DNA of 41,661 bases. Source: Alphaproteobacteria bacterium. Lineage in GTDB: Bacteria > Pseudomonadota > Alphaproteobacteria > RF32 > CAG-239. This document shows, one piece after another, positions 20,044-27,753 of this stretch. The notes under the pieces were generated by a model that had not been told where the DNA came from, made no database searches, and worked only from the letters and a program-made list of their open reading frames with translations. Where the stretch lies: the NCBI GenBank assembly GCA_017457005.1, contig JAFTII010000029.1, positions 1 through 41,661 on the forward strand. The letters run 5' to 3'. How positions within the stretch are numbered: position 1 is the first letter of the stretch; every line of letters starts with the position of its first letter. The translations under genes and the position numbers were made by a program.

Positions 20044-20979
20044 TTGGCTGCTACAAAAAAGAAAGCTCCCCGCAACAAAACTATAGAGCTGTCCCGAATA
20101 GAGGCGGCTTTATATCTTTCTCAATCTGTAAAGCTAAAATCTAAAGTATCCGCAAGAGAGATTGAAAATCAAGTTATCTGCCAAGATTGCATCAAGGCGA
20201 TGGACTATCTTCCTGATAACTTTGTAGATTTAATGGTTGTTGACCCTCCATATAATCTTACCAAAAATTTTGGTACAAATATTTTTAAAGCAATGGAGGA
20301 TAAACAATATCTGGAATGGTTAGACAAATGGTTGTGCAAAACCATAAGACTGCTTAAAGACGGAGCCTCAGTTTATATTTGTTCTGATTGGAAGACCTCT
20401 TTGTTTATTCCCAATGTTGCAAGCAAATATTTATTGTTGCAAAACCGCATTTCATGGGAACGAGAAAAAGGCAGAGGAGCCAACAATAATTGGAAGAACT
20501 GTCTTGAAGATATTTGGTTCTTTACTAAAAGCAAGAATTATACCTTCAATCTTGACAGTGTAAAAATACAACGTCCGGTATTAGCTCCTTACCGTGACAG
20601 AAAGGGTAATCCTAAAGATTGGCAAGAAGATTCCGGCAATAAATATAGGCTGACATCTCCATCCAATATTTGGACAGACATTTCTATACCTTTTTGGTCT
20701 ATGCCCGAAAATACTAATCATCCTACTCAAAAACCGGAAAAACTTATAGCTAAATTGATTTTAGCATCCAGCAATAAAGGAGAAGTTGTTTTTGATCCGT
20801 TTCTTGGCTCAGGAACAACGGCAGTTGTTGCCAAGAAACTTGGTCGTAAATTTGTAGGTATAGAACAAGAAAAAGAATATGTTGCATTAGCATTGAAAAG
20901 ACTGGATTTAGCTGATAAGTTTCCTCAAATACAGGGGTTTGAAAATGGAGTTTTTAAAAGCAGAAACAGTAGCTTTTAA
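20044..20979 (+). CDS. Orphan DNA methyltransferase (amino-methylating, beta-type order)
   Basis: A 311-residue DNA methyltransferase that should methylate the exocyclic amino group of adenine (or cytosine N4). The catalytic motif DPPY (67-70) precedes the cofactor-binding motif DPFLGSGTT (251-259), the order of the beta class, and NHPTQKPEKL lies before the latter. A TTG start is used, with GGGGAAG inside the end of ptsH as ribosome-binding site. It is shorter than CcrM and has no CcrM-like C-terminal extension visible. No restriction endonuclease gene is nearby, so it is probably an orphan enzyme with a regulatory or housekeeping role. The target site cannot be deduced. Confidence 0.9.
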   Translation: MAATKKKAPRNKTIELSRIEAALYLSQSVKLKSKVSAREIENQVICQDCIKAMDYLPDNFVDLMVVDPPYNLTKNFGTNIFKAMEDKQYLEWLDKWLCKTIRLLKDGASVYICSDWKTSLFIPNVASKYLLLQNRISWEREKGRGANNNWKNCLEDIWFFTKSKNYTFNLDSVKIQRPVLAPYRDRKGNPKDWQEDSGNKYRLTSPSNIWTDISIPFWSMPENTNHPTQKPEKLIAKLILASSNKGEVVFDPFLGSGTTAVVAKKLGRKFVGIEQEKEYVALALKRLDLADKFPQIQGFENGVFKSRNSSF

Positions 20980-21025
20980 AAAACTTAACATTTAGCATAG
21001 GTAGGTTGTTTTTATAAAAATTAAT

Positions 21026-21054
21026 CTTACATCTTTTATGTACATAGTTATAAT
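21026..21054 (+). promoter_or_regulatory. Predicted promoter of the 44-residue gene
   Basis: CTTACA (21026-21031), a 17-base spacer and a perfect TATAAT (21049-21054). The ATG at 21072 and its AGGAGA ribosome-binding site follow within 20 bases. Confidence 0.6.
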
Positions 21055-21071
21055 TTAACAGGAGAAAATTT

Positions 21072-21206
21072 ATGTCATGTAAAGATATGAGAGATAAACC
21101 ATCTAAAATGTCAGCATCATCTGATACAAACAATGCTTCCAATAAAGAAAATGATGATAAGAAAACGTCATCAAAAAGCGGATGCGGTTGCGGTTCGCGT
21201 TATTAA
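21072..21206 (+). CDS. Small Cys-containing protein, 44 residues
   Basis: A short gene with its own promoter, a strong AGGAGA ribosome-binding site 8 bases before the ATG and its own terminator, so it is very likely expressed. The product is hydrophilic and rich in Ser, Lys and Asp. It has one Cys near the start (MSCKDM) and a C-terminal C-G-C-G pair before the final SRY. The middle is low-complexity and probably unstructured. Three Cys in a tiny protein suggest metal or redox binding, but this is inference. I do not recognise a family. Confidence 0.72.
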   Translation: MSCKDMRDKPSKMSASSDTNNASNKENDDKKTSSKSGCGCGSRY

Positions 21207-21220
21207 TTAATATTTTAAGT

Positions 21221-21256
21221 GAATACCCCCTGCCTATTTGCTGACAGGGGGTATTC
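21221..21256. terminator. Intrinsic terminator after the small gene
   Basis: GAATACCCCCTG (21221-21232) and CAGGGGGTATTC (21245-21256) form a perfect 12-bp stem with a 12-base loop, followed by TTTAGGTTT. The stem is symmetrical, but the T-rich tail favours plus-strand termination. Confidence 0.85.
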
Positions 21257-21262
21257 TTTAGG

Positions 21263-21292
21263 TTTACTAATTATAAATATTGATTATATAAT
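21263..21292 (+). promoter_or_regulatory. Predicted promoter of lolA-xthA
   Basis: TTTACT (21263-21268), an 18-base spacer and TATAAT (21287-21292), directly after the terminator and 35 bases before the lolA ATG. Confidence 0.5.
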
Positions 21293-21327
21293 AATCGCAA
21301 TTCTGGAAAATAAAGGAACTAAATAAT

Positions 21328-21939
21328 ATGAAAAAATGGCTTGTTTTTATTTTATGTTTTTTCTTTTGCAATACAGTCTCTGCCCAGAGCCCTGAAAATC
21401 TTAGTAAAATAGAAAAATACTTGAATAATATTAATAGCTTACAGGCAACTTTTGTGCAAATGGCAAGTAACGGAGCAACTGCAGAAGGGCGATTATTTAT
21501 CAAAAAACCTAACAAAATAAGAATGGAATATGCGGATCCGGTTAATGTTCTCATCGTCGGAGATGGTAATTTTATCGTTTATAATGATACTGAATTAGAA
21601 CAAGTAACTCATATTGATTATGATGATATTCCGGCAAGTTTGATACTTGGTAATGACATTAAAATTGATGGTAAAAAGATAAAAGTTATTGATTTTTATC
21701 AAGATTCAGGTTCCACATCTATAACTCTTGACTATGCTGATAAGGGAGATTTAGGACCGATTACTTTAGTGTTTTCAAACAATCCTATGGAATTGAAACA
21801 ATGGAAAATTATTGATCCGCAAAGTGTAGAGGTGGCAGTGTCTTTGTATGATACACAAAAAGATATTCCTTTAGAGGATAAAATATTTAAATTTAAAGAG
21901 CAGAAAAAAAATCATAAAGGATACAAAAAGAAGAGATAA
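21328..21939 (+). CDS. lolA: Outer-membrane lipoprotein carrier protein LolA
   Basis: A periplasmic chaperone that ferries lipoproteins from LolCDE to the outer membrane. The 203 residues start with a signal peptide (cut after about residue 19, VSA-Q). A LolA-type body follows, including INSLQATFVQ, GRLFIKKPNKIRMEY and DGNFIVYND, matching the family pattern of strand and Arg positions. The C-terminus is Lys-rich (KGYKKKR), which is less usual. AAGGA lies before the ATG. The exonuclease gene begins 3 bases after the stop, so the two form an operon, an order seen in other Alphaproteobacteria. Confidence 0.88.
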   Translation: MKKWLVFILCFFFCNTVSAQSPENLSKIEKYLNNINSLQATFVQMASNGATAEGRLFIKKPNKIRMEYADPVNVLIVGDGNFIVYNDTELEQVTHIDYDDIPASLILGNDIKIDGKKIKVIDFYQDSGSTSITLDYADKGDLGPITLVFSNNPMELKQWKIIDPQSVEVAVSLYDTQKDIPLEDKIFKFKEQKKNHKGYKKKR

Positions 21940-21942
21940 AAG

Positions 21943-22749
21943 ATGTCGTCTTTCAAACTTGTAACATGGAATGTAAACTCTATCAGGATTCGTTTAGATT
22001 TATTAGAGCTTTTGGTTTCTTTAACTGCTCCGGATATTATTTGTTTGCAAGAGGTTAAAGCTAAAAAGGAAGATTTTCCTTTTGATAATATCCGTCAACT
22101 TGGCTACGAGCATATAGCTTTATATGGGCAAGCCGGATATAACGGAGTTGCGATTCTTTCTAAATTTCCTTTGTTAGATATAGAGCAAAAAAATTGGGTT
22201 GGTAAACAAGATGCCCGCCATATAAAAGCTACAATTTTTGATGATATTGAAATTAATAACATCTATATTCCTGCCGGAGGAGATGTACCGGATCCCATAG
22301 CTAATCTTTCTTTTGCCCATAAGTTATGTTTTATGGATGATATTTCTGAATATTATGAGCAACACTATGCAGAGCTTTCTTCCAAAAAGATGATTCTTTG
22401 TGGAGATTTTAATGTTGCCCCATCTGAAAATGATGTGTGGAATCACAAGCAACTCTTAAAAATAGTATCTCATACTCCTGTAGAAATTGAACGACTTACA
22501 AGACTATATAAGTCCTTAGATTTTGTTGATGCCATCAGAAGTGTTTATCCTGAACCGCAAAAAATATATTCTTGGTGGAGTTATCGTAATCCTAATTGGC
22601 AGATAAATGATAAAGGAAGACGATTAGATCATATTTGGGTAAGTCGCGCTCTTAAAAATAAAATCATAAATGCTCAAATTATTAAAGAAATGAGGTTGGC
22701 AGCTCGCCCATCAGATCATGTTCCTGTTTTGTTGGAGCTTAAATTATAG
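21943..22749 (+). CDS. xthA: Exodeoxyribonuclease III / AP endonuclease
   Basis: Cuts DNA at abasic sites and removes 3' blocking groups in base excision repair. The 268 residues contain the EEP-fold motifs: WNVNSIR at the start, the metal Glu in CLQEVKA, the YNGVAILSK block, CGDFNVAPSENDVWN, and the final DH in ARPSDHVPV with RLDHIWVS before it. All catalytic residues are present. The length matches the family. The 3' end overlaps the convergent recF by 11 bases. Confidence 0.94.
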   Translation: MSSFKLVTWNVNSIRIRLDLLELLVSLTAPDIICLQEVKAKKEDFPFDNIRQLGYEHIALYGQAGYNGVAILSKFPLLDIEQKNWVGKQDARHIKATIFDDIEINNIYIPAGGDVPDPIANLSFAHKLCFMDDISEYYEQHYAELSSKKMILCGDFNVAPSENDVWNHKQLLKIVSHTPVEIERLTRLYKSLDFVDAIRSVYPEPQKIYSWWSYRNPNWQINDKGRRLDHIWVSRALKNKIINAQIIKEMRLAARPSDHVPVLLELKL

Positions 22750-23974
22750 TTTCAAAAATTTGATTATTTTCTACTTTTAAGAATTGTGCTTGACCGGTTA
22801 AAGAAGAAAAAAGCTCCGGATTCGTTGTTGTAATCCATGCTTGCGTTCCCAATTCTTTAATTTTTAACAAAAGAGCTTCCCTCTTTTCATCATCTAAATG
22901 AGCTACAACTTCATCTAATAGTAAGATAGGAGCAAATCCCTTAAACAAAGCTTGGCACTTTGCTTGAGCAAGTATTATACTAATAAGTAAAGACTTTTGT
23001 TCTCCGGTAGAACATAATTCTGCCGGCATTCTTTTCTTTTTGTAATATACCTTAAAATCAGTGCGATTAATTCCATCTGCGGATTCGTGAAGCAAAACAT
23101 TTTTGCGCTGAGAAAACAATAATTGTTTATATTTATCTTCTACATCAACAGCCGGCAAGGTATCCAACATTTTTTCAACTGTTCCGTTTAACTCCAATAC
23201 AACGTTTGGAAACACGTCATCAGGACGGCTTTCAATAAAAGCATTTAAACGAGCAATTTGTTCTCTTCTGGCTGCGGCAATAGCAACACCCAAAGAAGCC
23301 ATGTTTTCTTCCAGTCCCGATAGCCACAAATTATCATTTTTTCCGATTCTGATTAATTTATACCATTCTTTATAATAGTGTTCAAAATTTAGTAACCTTT
23401 TGGCGTGTTCATTGTCAAAAGCAAAAACCAATCGGTCTAAAAAACTTCTTCTCGGTTGACTCCCGCCTCTAAACAATCTGTCCATTTGCGGTGTAAGCCA
23501 AATTGCTGAAATATATTTTCCAAGTTCTGCTTGTGATGAGACTTTATTCTCATTTATTTTTACGATTCGCCTTTCAAAATAACGAGTATCTTCATCATCA
23601 TCTGTTAGTACATTTTTGATATTTCTTTCAACAGCTGTCCCTATTTTGAAATCATCGTTTCCTTGATAAATTTCTGCAGATATTGCCCAATTAAATAATG
23701 ATATTTTTTCCGGTTTGTATTCATCATCCGGATCAAAGAATATCCTTTTTATATCAGCTAATTTTGCATTACGTAATCCACGCCCCGGAGTTAATAGAGA
23801 TATTGCTTCCAAGATATTTGTTTTACCGCTTCCGTTTTCACCAAAAACTATAATTATATTTGCGGTAGGACATATTCGCAAAAACTGATAGTTTCTAAAA
23901 TCAGTTAAAGTCAGACGAGAAACGCCTGACTTTTCACAGTTTAACGAAAAAATATCTTGTGCCAAATTAGTCAT
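22739..23974 (-). CDS. recF: DNA replication and repair protein RecF
   Basis: An SMC-like ATPase that helps load RecA at single-strand gaps. The 411 residues carry Walker A (GENGSGKTNIL, about 45-55), the family signature CSTGEQKSLLISI and Walker B LLLDEVVAHLDD. The length is slightly above the usual 360-390; the extra residues lie mainly in an acidic stretch around residues 100-140. The ATG directly follows the stop of dnaN with no gap, so the two genes are translationally linked, as in the classical dnaA-dnaN-recF order. Confidence 0.94.
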   Translation of the reverse strand: MTNLAQDIFSLNCEKSGVSRLTLTDFRNYQFLRICPTANIIIVFGENGSGKTNILEAISLLTPGRGLRNAKLADIKRIFFDPDDEYKPEKISLFNWAISAEIYQGNDDFKIGTAVERNIKNVLTDDDEDTRYFERRIVKINENKVSSQAELGKYISAIWLTPQMDRLFRGGSQPRRSFLDRLVFAFDNEHAKRLLNFEHYYKEWYKLIRIGKNDNLWLSGLEENMASLGVAIAAARREQIARLNAFIESRPDDVFPNVVLELNGTVEKMLDTLPAVDVEDKYKQLLFSQRKNVLLHESADGINRTDFKVYYKKKRMPAELCSTGEQKSLLISIILAQAKCQALFKGFAPILLLDEVVAHLDDEKREALLLKIKELGTQAWITTTNPELFSSLTGQAQFLKVENNQIFETII

Positions 23975-25093
23975 TTATACACGCATTGGCATTAACACGT
24001 AGATAGCGCTGGCATCGCTTGTGTCATGAATTACCGAAGGAGAAGAACCGTCTGCAAAAGATATTCTTACGGTATCACCTTTTATTTCTGCCAAAATATC
24101 TAATAAATAACGGAAATTATAGCCGATTTCTAACGATTCGTTTTCATATTTTGCATCTAAATCTTCAGAAGCATTACCTAAATCAGGACTAGATGTTATT
24201 ATCGTTACACGGTCTTGATGAGTAATCATTTTGATTGCTCTTGTCCGCTCAGCTACAACAGACACGCGATCAACTGCCGAAGCTAATGATTTAACGTTAA
24301 GCTCTAAGTTTTTATCGTTGTCGGTTGGAATCACGCGCTCATAGTCAGGATATGTTCCGTCAATCAATTTTGATGTCAGGGTAATATCGGCTAATGTAAA
24401 GCGAACTTTATTTTCAGATATTTCAACAGTAACATTTTCAACAGAATTATCATCTAACAATTTGCGTATTTCTGTAACGGTTTTACGAGGAATTATTACC
24501 CCTTTAAGATCTTCCGCACCTTGTGGCAGAGGAGTTTCAACACAAGCCAAACGGTGACCGTCGGTTGCCACAACTCTTAATACGTTAGAAGCTCCTTCTT
24601 TTTTTGCATGAACATATAAACCGTTCAAATAATATCTTGTTTCTTCTGTAGATACTGCAAATTGGGTCCTATCAATAACATCTTTAAGTTCATCTTTTGC
24701 CATAACAAAGCTTGTCGGCAACTTGTCTCCGGAAATTACCGGAAAATCTTCAACGCCGATTGTTGACAGTGAAAATTTAGAACGTCCGGAAGCAATGGTT
24801 AATAATCCTTTTTCATCAGGAAAAGATATTTCAACTTGTGAACCGTCTGATAACTTGCGAACGATATCATAAAGCATGTGTGCCGGAGCTGTTGTTGCAC
24901 CTGTTTCTAATGTCTTTGCATCTGCAATTTCTGTTATTTCTGTATCCATGTCTGTTGCTTTAAAGCTGATGCCGTCTTCTAAGGCTTCAATTCTGACATT
25001 AGAAAGCACCGGTATAGTGTTTCTTTTTTCAACAATACTTTGTACGTGACTTAATGTTTTTAATAAATGCGCTCTTTCTATTACAAATTTCAT
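23975..25093 (-). CDS. dnaN: DNA polymerase III sliding clamp, beta subunit
   Basis: The 372-residue ring clamp that holds replicative polymerase on DNA. It begins MKFVIERAHLLKTLSHVQ and contains NTIPVLSNVRIEA, DGHRLACVE and VIIPRKTV, and ends in the family-typical YVLMPMRV, which is part of the peptide-binding pocket. The length is standard. It lies between dnaA, from which it is separated by a terminator, and recF, so it must have its own promoter in 25094-25190. I saw a TATGAT there but no convincing -35. Confidence 0.96.
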   Translation of the reverse strand: MKFVIERAHLLKTLSHVQSIVEKRNTIPVLSNVRIEALEDGISFKATDMDTEITEIADAKTLETGATTAPAHMLYDIVRKLSDGSQVEISFPDEKGLLTIASGRSKFSLSTIGVEDFPVISGDKLPTSFVMAKDELKDVIDRTQFAVSTEETRYYLNGLYVHAKKEGASNVLRVVATDGHRLACVETPLPQGAEDLKGVIIPRKTVTEIRKLLDDNSVENVTVEISENKVRFTLADITLTSKLIDGTYPDYERVIPTDNDKNLELNVKSLASAVDRVSVVAERTRAIKMITHQDRVTIITSSPDLGNASEDLDAKYENESLEIGYNFRYLLDILAEIKGDTVRISFADGSSPSVIHDTSDASAIYVLMPMRV

Positions 25094-25194
25094 TTTAAAT
25101 ATCCGTAAAGTTAATCTTTCTATTGCTTTTTATCATATCACAAACAACAAAAATCAGAAGATAAAAGATAAATATTCAACAACTTTTTTTATAA

Positions 25195-25224
25195 AAATAA
25201 AGCCGCAACATTGCGGCTTTATTT
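25195..25224. terminator. Intrinsic terminator after dnaA
   Basis: A 14-base near-perfect palindrome arm (AAATAAAGCCGCAA, 25195-25208) and its complement at 25211-25224. On the minus strand a T-rich tail (TTTTTATAAAAAAA region) follows. It separates dnaA from dnaN. Confidence 0.85.
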
Positions 25225-25235
25225 GAGAGTTTTTG

Positions 25236-26675
25236 CTAGGCATCTAATGCTCTGCGTAATGTATCAATGCTTTCTGCTAAAGATATATCTTCAATAATAA
25301 GTTCTTCCACTTTTCTTACTGCGTGCATTACCGTTGTGTGGTCACGATCAAATTTACGACCAATCTCCGGTAAAGAGCGAGAAGTTAATTGTTTTGCTAA
25401 GTACATGGCAATTTGTCTTGGTCTTGCAACTGTTCTTGCTCGTCTGGAAGATTGCATTTCTTTAACGGAAATATTGAAATGTTCGGCAACTTTCTTTTGA
25501 ATTTCATCAATAGTCGTTCTTTTGTCATAAGAACGCAACATGTCTTTCAAAACATCCTGTGTCATATCCAATGTGATTTCTTTATCGGAAAGCAATTGAG
25601 AATGAGCAATAACTCTTCTTAAAGCCCCTTCCAGTTCACGAATGTTGGATGTTATTTTTTGTGCTAAAAATTCGGCAACTTTGGTCGGTAATTCAACACC
25701 TAATTGTTTAGCCTTGTTGTTTAATATTCCAATTCGCAAGTCAAAATCAGTCGGATGAATATCTGCAACTAAACCACATCCTAAACGAGATTTTAAGCGA
25801 GCTTCAATACCTTCCAAATCCGCCGGAGATTTATCTGCGGAAATTATGATTTGCCGTCCTTCTTCAATCAAAGAATTGAAGGTATAAAAGAATTCTTCCT
25901 GAGTAGTATCTTTTCCGCCCATAAATTGAACATCATCTACCATTAAAACATCTACGGATCTGAACTGCTCTTTGAATGCGGTTGTATCTTTGTAGCGCAA
26001 TGCTCGTACAAACTTATACATAAACTTTTCAGCGGATAAGTAAACGATATTGCGGCTGGGATCTTGTTGTTTTATATGCCATGCAATAGCGTGCATTAAG
26101 TGAGTTTTGCCTAAGCCAACTCCGGAATACAAAAACAACGGATTAAAAGAAATATTGCGAGATTCGGCAACTTTTCTTGCTGCTGCATACGCAAATTCAT
26201 TTGTCTTACCTACAACAAAATTATCAAAAGTATATTGTGGATTTAGAGGAACGGACAAGCTATCATTCAGGGAGCTGTCGTTATTATTGGCAAAAACAGC
26301 GGAAGAACCTGATTGATAAATATTTTGCGGAGCCGGTGTTGATGTTATTTTCTTTAATAACGAGCGACAAGTAGGATTATAAAGGCTACGATTATCATCT
26401 TGTACGGACTGTACTACAAAATTAATATTTTTGATTGCAGGATTCTTCTTTTCCCAAATTTTATGGATGCGATCGCTGTAGTGAGTAATAACCCAGTTTC
26501 TCATAAACCGCGTCGGAACGCAAATATTCATAACACCATCAGAAAAAGAGCCGACACTCAAAGGCTTTAACCAACTTTCAAAAGCTGTATCACCTACTTC
26601 AGTTTTTAACTGATTGCAAATTTGTCCCCATTGATCTTGAACAGAAGTATCTGTCAATATTGCTTCTTCAGCCAT
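25236..26675 (-). CDS. dnaA: Chromosomal replication initiator DnaA
   Basis: An AAA+ ATPase that melts the origin. The 479 residues comprise domain I (about 10-85), a linker with poly-Ser/Asn (about 110-150), the AAA+ domain with Walker A GVGLGKTH and Walker B VLMVDDVQF, and the C-terminal DNA-binding domain with the signature DRDHTTVMHAVRKVE. GGGGAG stands 6 bases before the ATG. Upstream is a 0.6-kb non-coding region and then rpsT. The order mutM – enoyl-CoA hydratase – rpsT – dnaA is known from several Alphaproteobacteria. Confidence 0.97.
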   Translation of the reverse strand: MAEEAILTDTSVQDQWGQICNQLKTEVGDTAFESWLKPLSVGSFSDGVMNICVPTRFMRNWVITHYSDRIHKIWEKKNPAIKNINFVVQSVQDDNRSLYNPTCRSLLKKITSTPAPQNIYQSGSSAVFANNNDSSLNDSLSVPLNPQYTFDNFVVGKTNEFAYAAARKVAESRNISFNPLFLYSGVGLGKTHLMHAIAWHIKQQDPSRNIVYLSAEKFMYKFVRALRYKDTTAFKEQFRSVDVLMVDDVQFMGGKDTTQEEFFYTFNSLIEEGRQIIISADKSPADLEGIEARLKSRLGCGLVADIHPTDFDLRIGILNNKAKQLGVELPTKVAEFLAQKITSNIRELEGALRRVIAHSQLLSDKEITLDMTQDVLKDMLRSYDKRTTIDEIQKKVAEHFNISVKEMQSSRRARTVARPRQIAMYLAKQLTSRSLPEIGRKFDRDHTTVMHAVRKVEELIIEDISLAESIDTLRRALDA

Positions 26676-27304
26676 TATAACTCCCCAATTAAATCAAAAA
26701 TTAAAATTCCCCATCGCTTCTGAGCGTAAACACTATTAAAACTTTGGTTGAAGCAATGTTTTGCTGAAAACCGATAAACGGAAAATATATCTGGTATTTT
26801 ATTACAATTTGCAATTTTGCAAGATACAAATCAAATCCGTTTACTTCAGCATAACTTCTGTTCAAAATTTAGGTGCAAATAAGAACAAAAAGATATACTC
26901 AACCGTCAGTTAAACACACACAAAAGCTCAAATGCTTTTAATGTCTTTTAACTGTTAACCTTTCTTGGCTATGTATAAGATAAGTGTAAAACACCGGTCT
27001 TTATACGGAGAGGATTCTTCCTCTTTGTGAGGAGGATTCCGCCCATTTTTTTGAACAATCCCCATCACTCAATAAAGGGCGGAATCTCATCTGTGTTTAC
27101 TTCTATCTGAAACGATAGATGTTTTTTATTTATTTGTAGAGATGTTTCATAAACACTTTACAAACTCTTAAAAAGTGATTCGGATGTTATCCATTTTATT
27201 TTTATTTTACAACATAAAAACAACAGAACATTTGCCGAACATTGCAATTAAATTTCTTGACATAGATTCTTTGCAGAGTCGCTTAGATTCGGTTTATTAT
27301 TGCA
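26676..27304. promoter_or_regulatory. Non-coding region upstream of dnaA; regulatory region or origin candidate
   Basis: The longest gene-free stretch in the window. It holds four TAAACAC heptamers (26727-26733, 26911-26917, 27150-27156, and inverted at 27093-27099), a TTATCCA (27187-27193) that matches the first seven bases of a DnaA box, and several TTAA-containing words near 26938-26959. It also contains the structured element at 27009-27127. No exact TTATCCACA box was seen on either strand, so an origin function is only possible. It must contain the dnaA promoter. Confidence 0.4.
27009..27127 (+). ncRNA. Candidate structured small RNA or dnaA leader element
   Basis: Three pairing elements lie in 120 bases. 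AGAGGA (27009-27014) can pair with TCCTCT (27019-27024). TCCTC (27019-27023) can instead pair with GAGGA (27029-27033), which excludes the first hairpin. GATTCCGCCC (27035-27044) pairs perfectly with GGGCGGAATC (27077-27086). A hairpin TCTATC/GATAGA (27102-27107, 27114-27119) followed by TGTTTTTT could end a plus-strand transcript. No clear plus-strand promoter was found, so it may instead act in the dnaA mRNA leader on the minus strand. The strand is therefore uncertain. Confidence 0.35.
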
Positions 27305-27357
27305 CAAAAAACACAAACCCAAACGCCTGCAAATATAGAGCAGGCAAGGGTTTGTGT
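27305..27357 (-). terminator. Intrinsic terminator after rpsT
   Basis: ACACAAACCC (27311-27320) pairs with GGGTTTGTGT (27348-27357), and GCCTGC (27325-27330) with GCAGGC (27340-27345). On the minus strand the stem ends in a run of T. It starts 26 bases after the rpsT stop. Confidence 0.88.
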
Positions 27358-27382
27358 GTAAAGTGTTTAGTTAATGCAAGCT

Positions 27383-27643
27383 TTATAGAGCTTTAACTTT
27401 TTTAGACAAGCGAGATGTTGTACGAGCTGCAGTGTTCATTTTATATACACCTTTACGAACAGCGCGCATTAATTCTGATTCTGCGACTTTGAAAGCTGCG
27501 ACTGCTTGCTCTTTATCACCGCTTAAAATTGCTGCTTCAACTTTTTTAACGAAAGTACGTACACGACTTCTGCGAGCGCCGTTAATGATACTTCTTTTGT
27601 TGTTACGTGCAATTCTGTTTTTTGCCGATTTATGGTTGGCCAT
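27383..27643 (-). CDS. rpsT: 30S ribosomal protein S20
   Basis: An 86-residue basic helical protein of the small ribosomal subunit. It starts [14 protein letters not shown], the conserved S20 beginning, and ends in the typical Lys-rich helix ([15 protein letters not shown]). The reading frame is open 12 codons further upstream, but the ATG at 27643 gives the conserved N-terminus and is preceded by a GGAAG ribosome-binding site. It is a single-gene unit with its own promoter and terminator. Confidence 0.96.
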   Translation of the reverse strand: MANHKSAKNRIARNNKRSIINGARRSRVRTFVKKVEAAILSGDKEQAVAAFKVAESELMRAVRKGVYKMNTAARTTSRLSKKVKAL

Positions 27644-27696
27644 TTTTTTCTTCCATTTCTTAAATAAAGTTAAACACAAATTTTAAATGTAATGCT

Positions 27697-27725
27697 TTAT
27701 AAACTCTAAGTGGTTTGTAAGTCAA
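27697..27725 (-). promoter_or_regulatory. Predicted promoter of rpsT
   Basis: TTGACT (27725-27720), a 17-base spacer and TTATAA (27702-27697); with an 18-base spacer the -10 reads TATAAA. The ATG of rpsT is about 50 bases further on. Confidence 0.65.
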
Positions 27726-27753
27726 CAATAATTTTTCCCAAACAGCGTATTTC

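Noticed and set aside
20044..20979. Restriction-modification system or CcrM
   Set aside because: No endonuclease or specificity gene is next to the methyltransferase, and the protein is shorter than CcrM without its C-terminal extension.
26938..26959. Possible CtrA-type sites (TTAA words) upstream of dnaA
   Set aside because: The gap between TTAA and TTAAC is 6 bases, not the 7 of the CtrA consensus, and TTAA is common in this AT-rich sequence.
27009..27127. Naming the structured element as 6S RNA
   Set aside because: A long helix with a large loop is reminiscent, but the size is too small, no central bubble with the usual closing stems could be laid out, and no covariance search was possible.
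27257..27285. TTGACA on the plus strand as a promoter
   Set aside because: The -35 hexamer is perfect, but at 16-18 bases downstream there is only CGCTTA or similar, not a -10 box, and no gene follows on that strand.
27175..27396. A 73-codon plus-strand reading frame between dnaA and rpsT
   Set aside because: It runs through the rpsT terminator stem and into the rpsT gene on the other strand, has no ribosome-binding site and shows no domain; chance frame.
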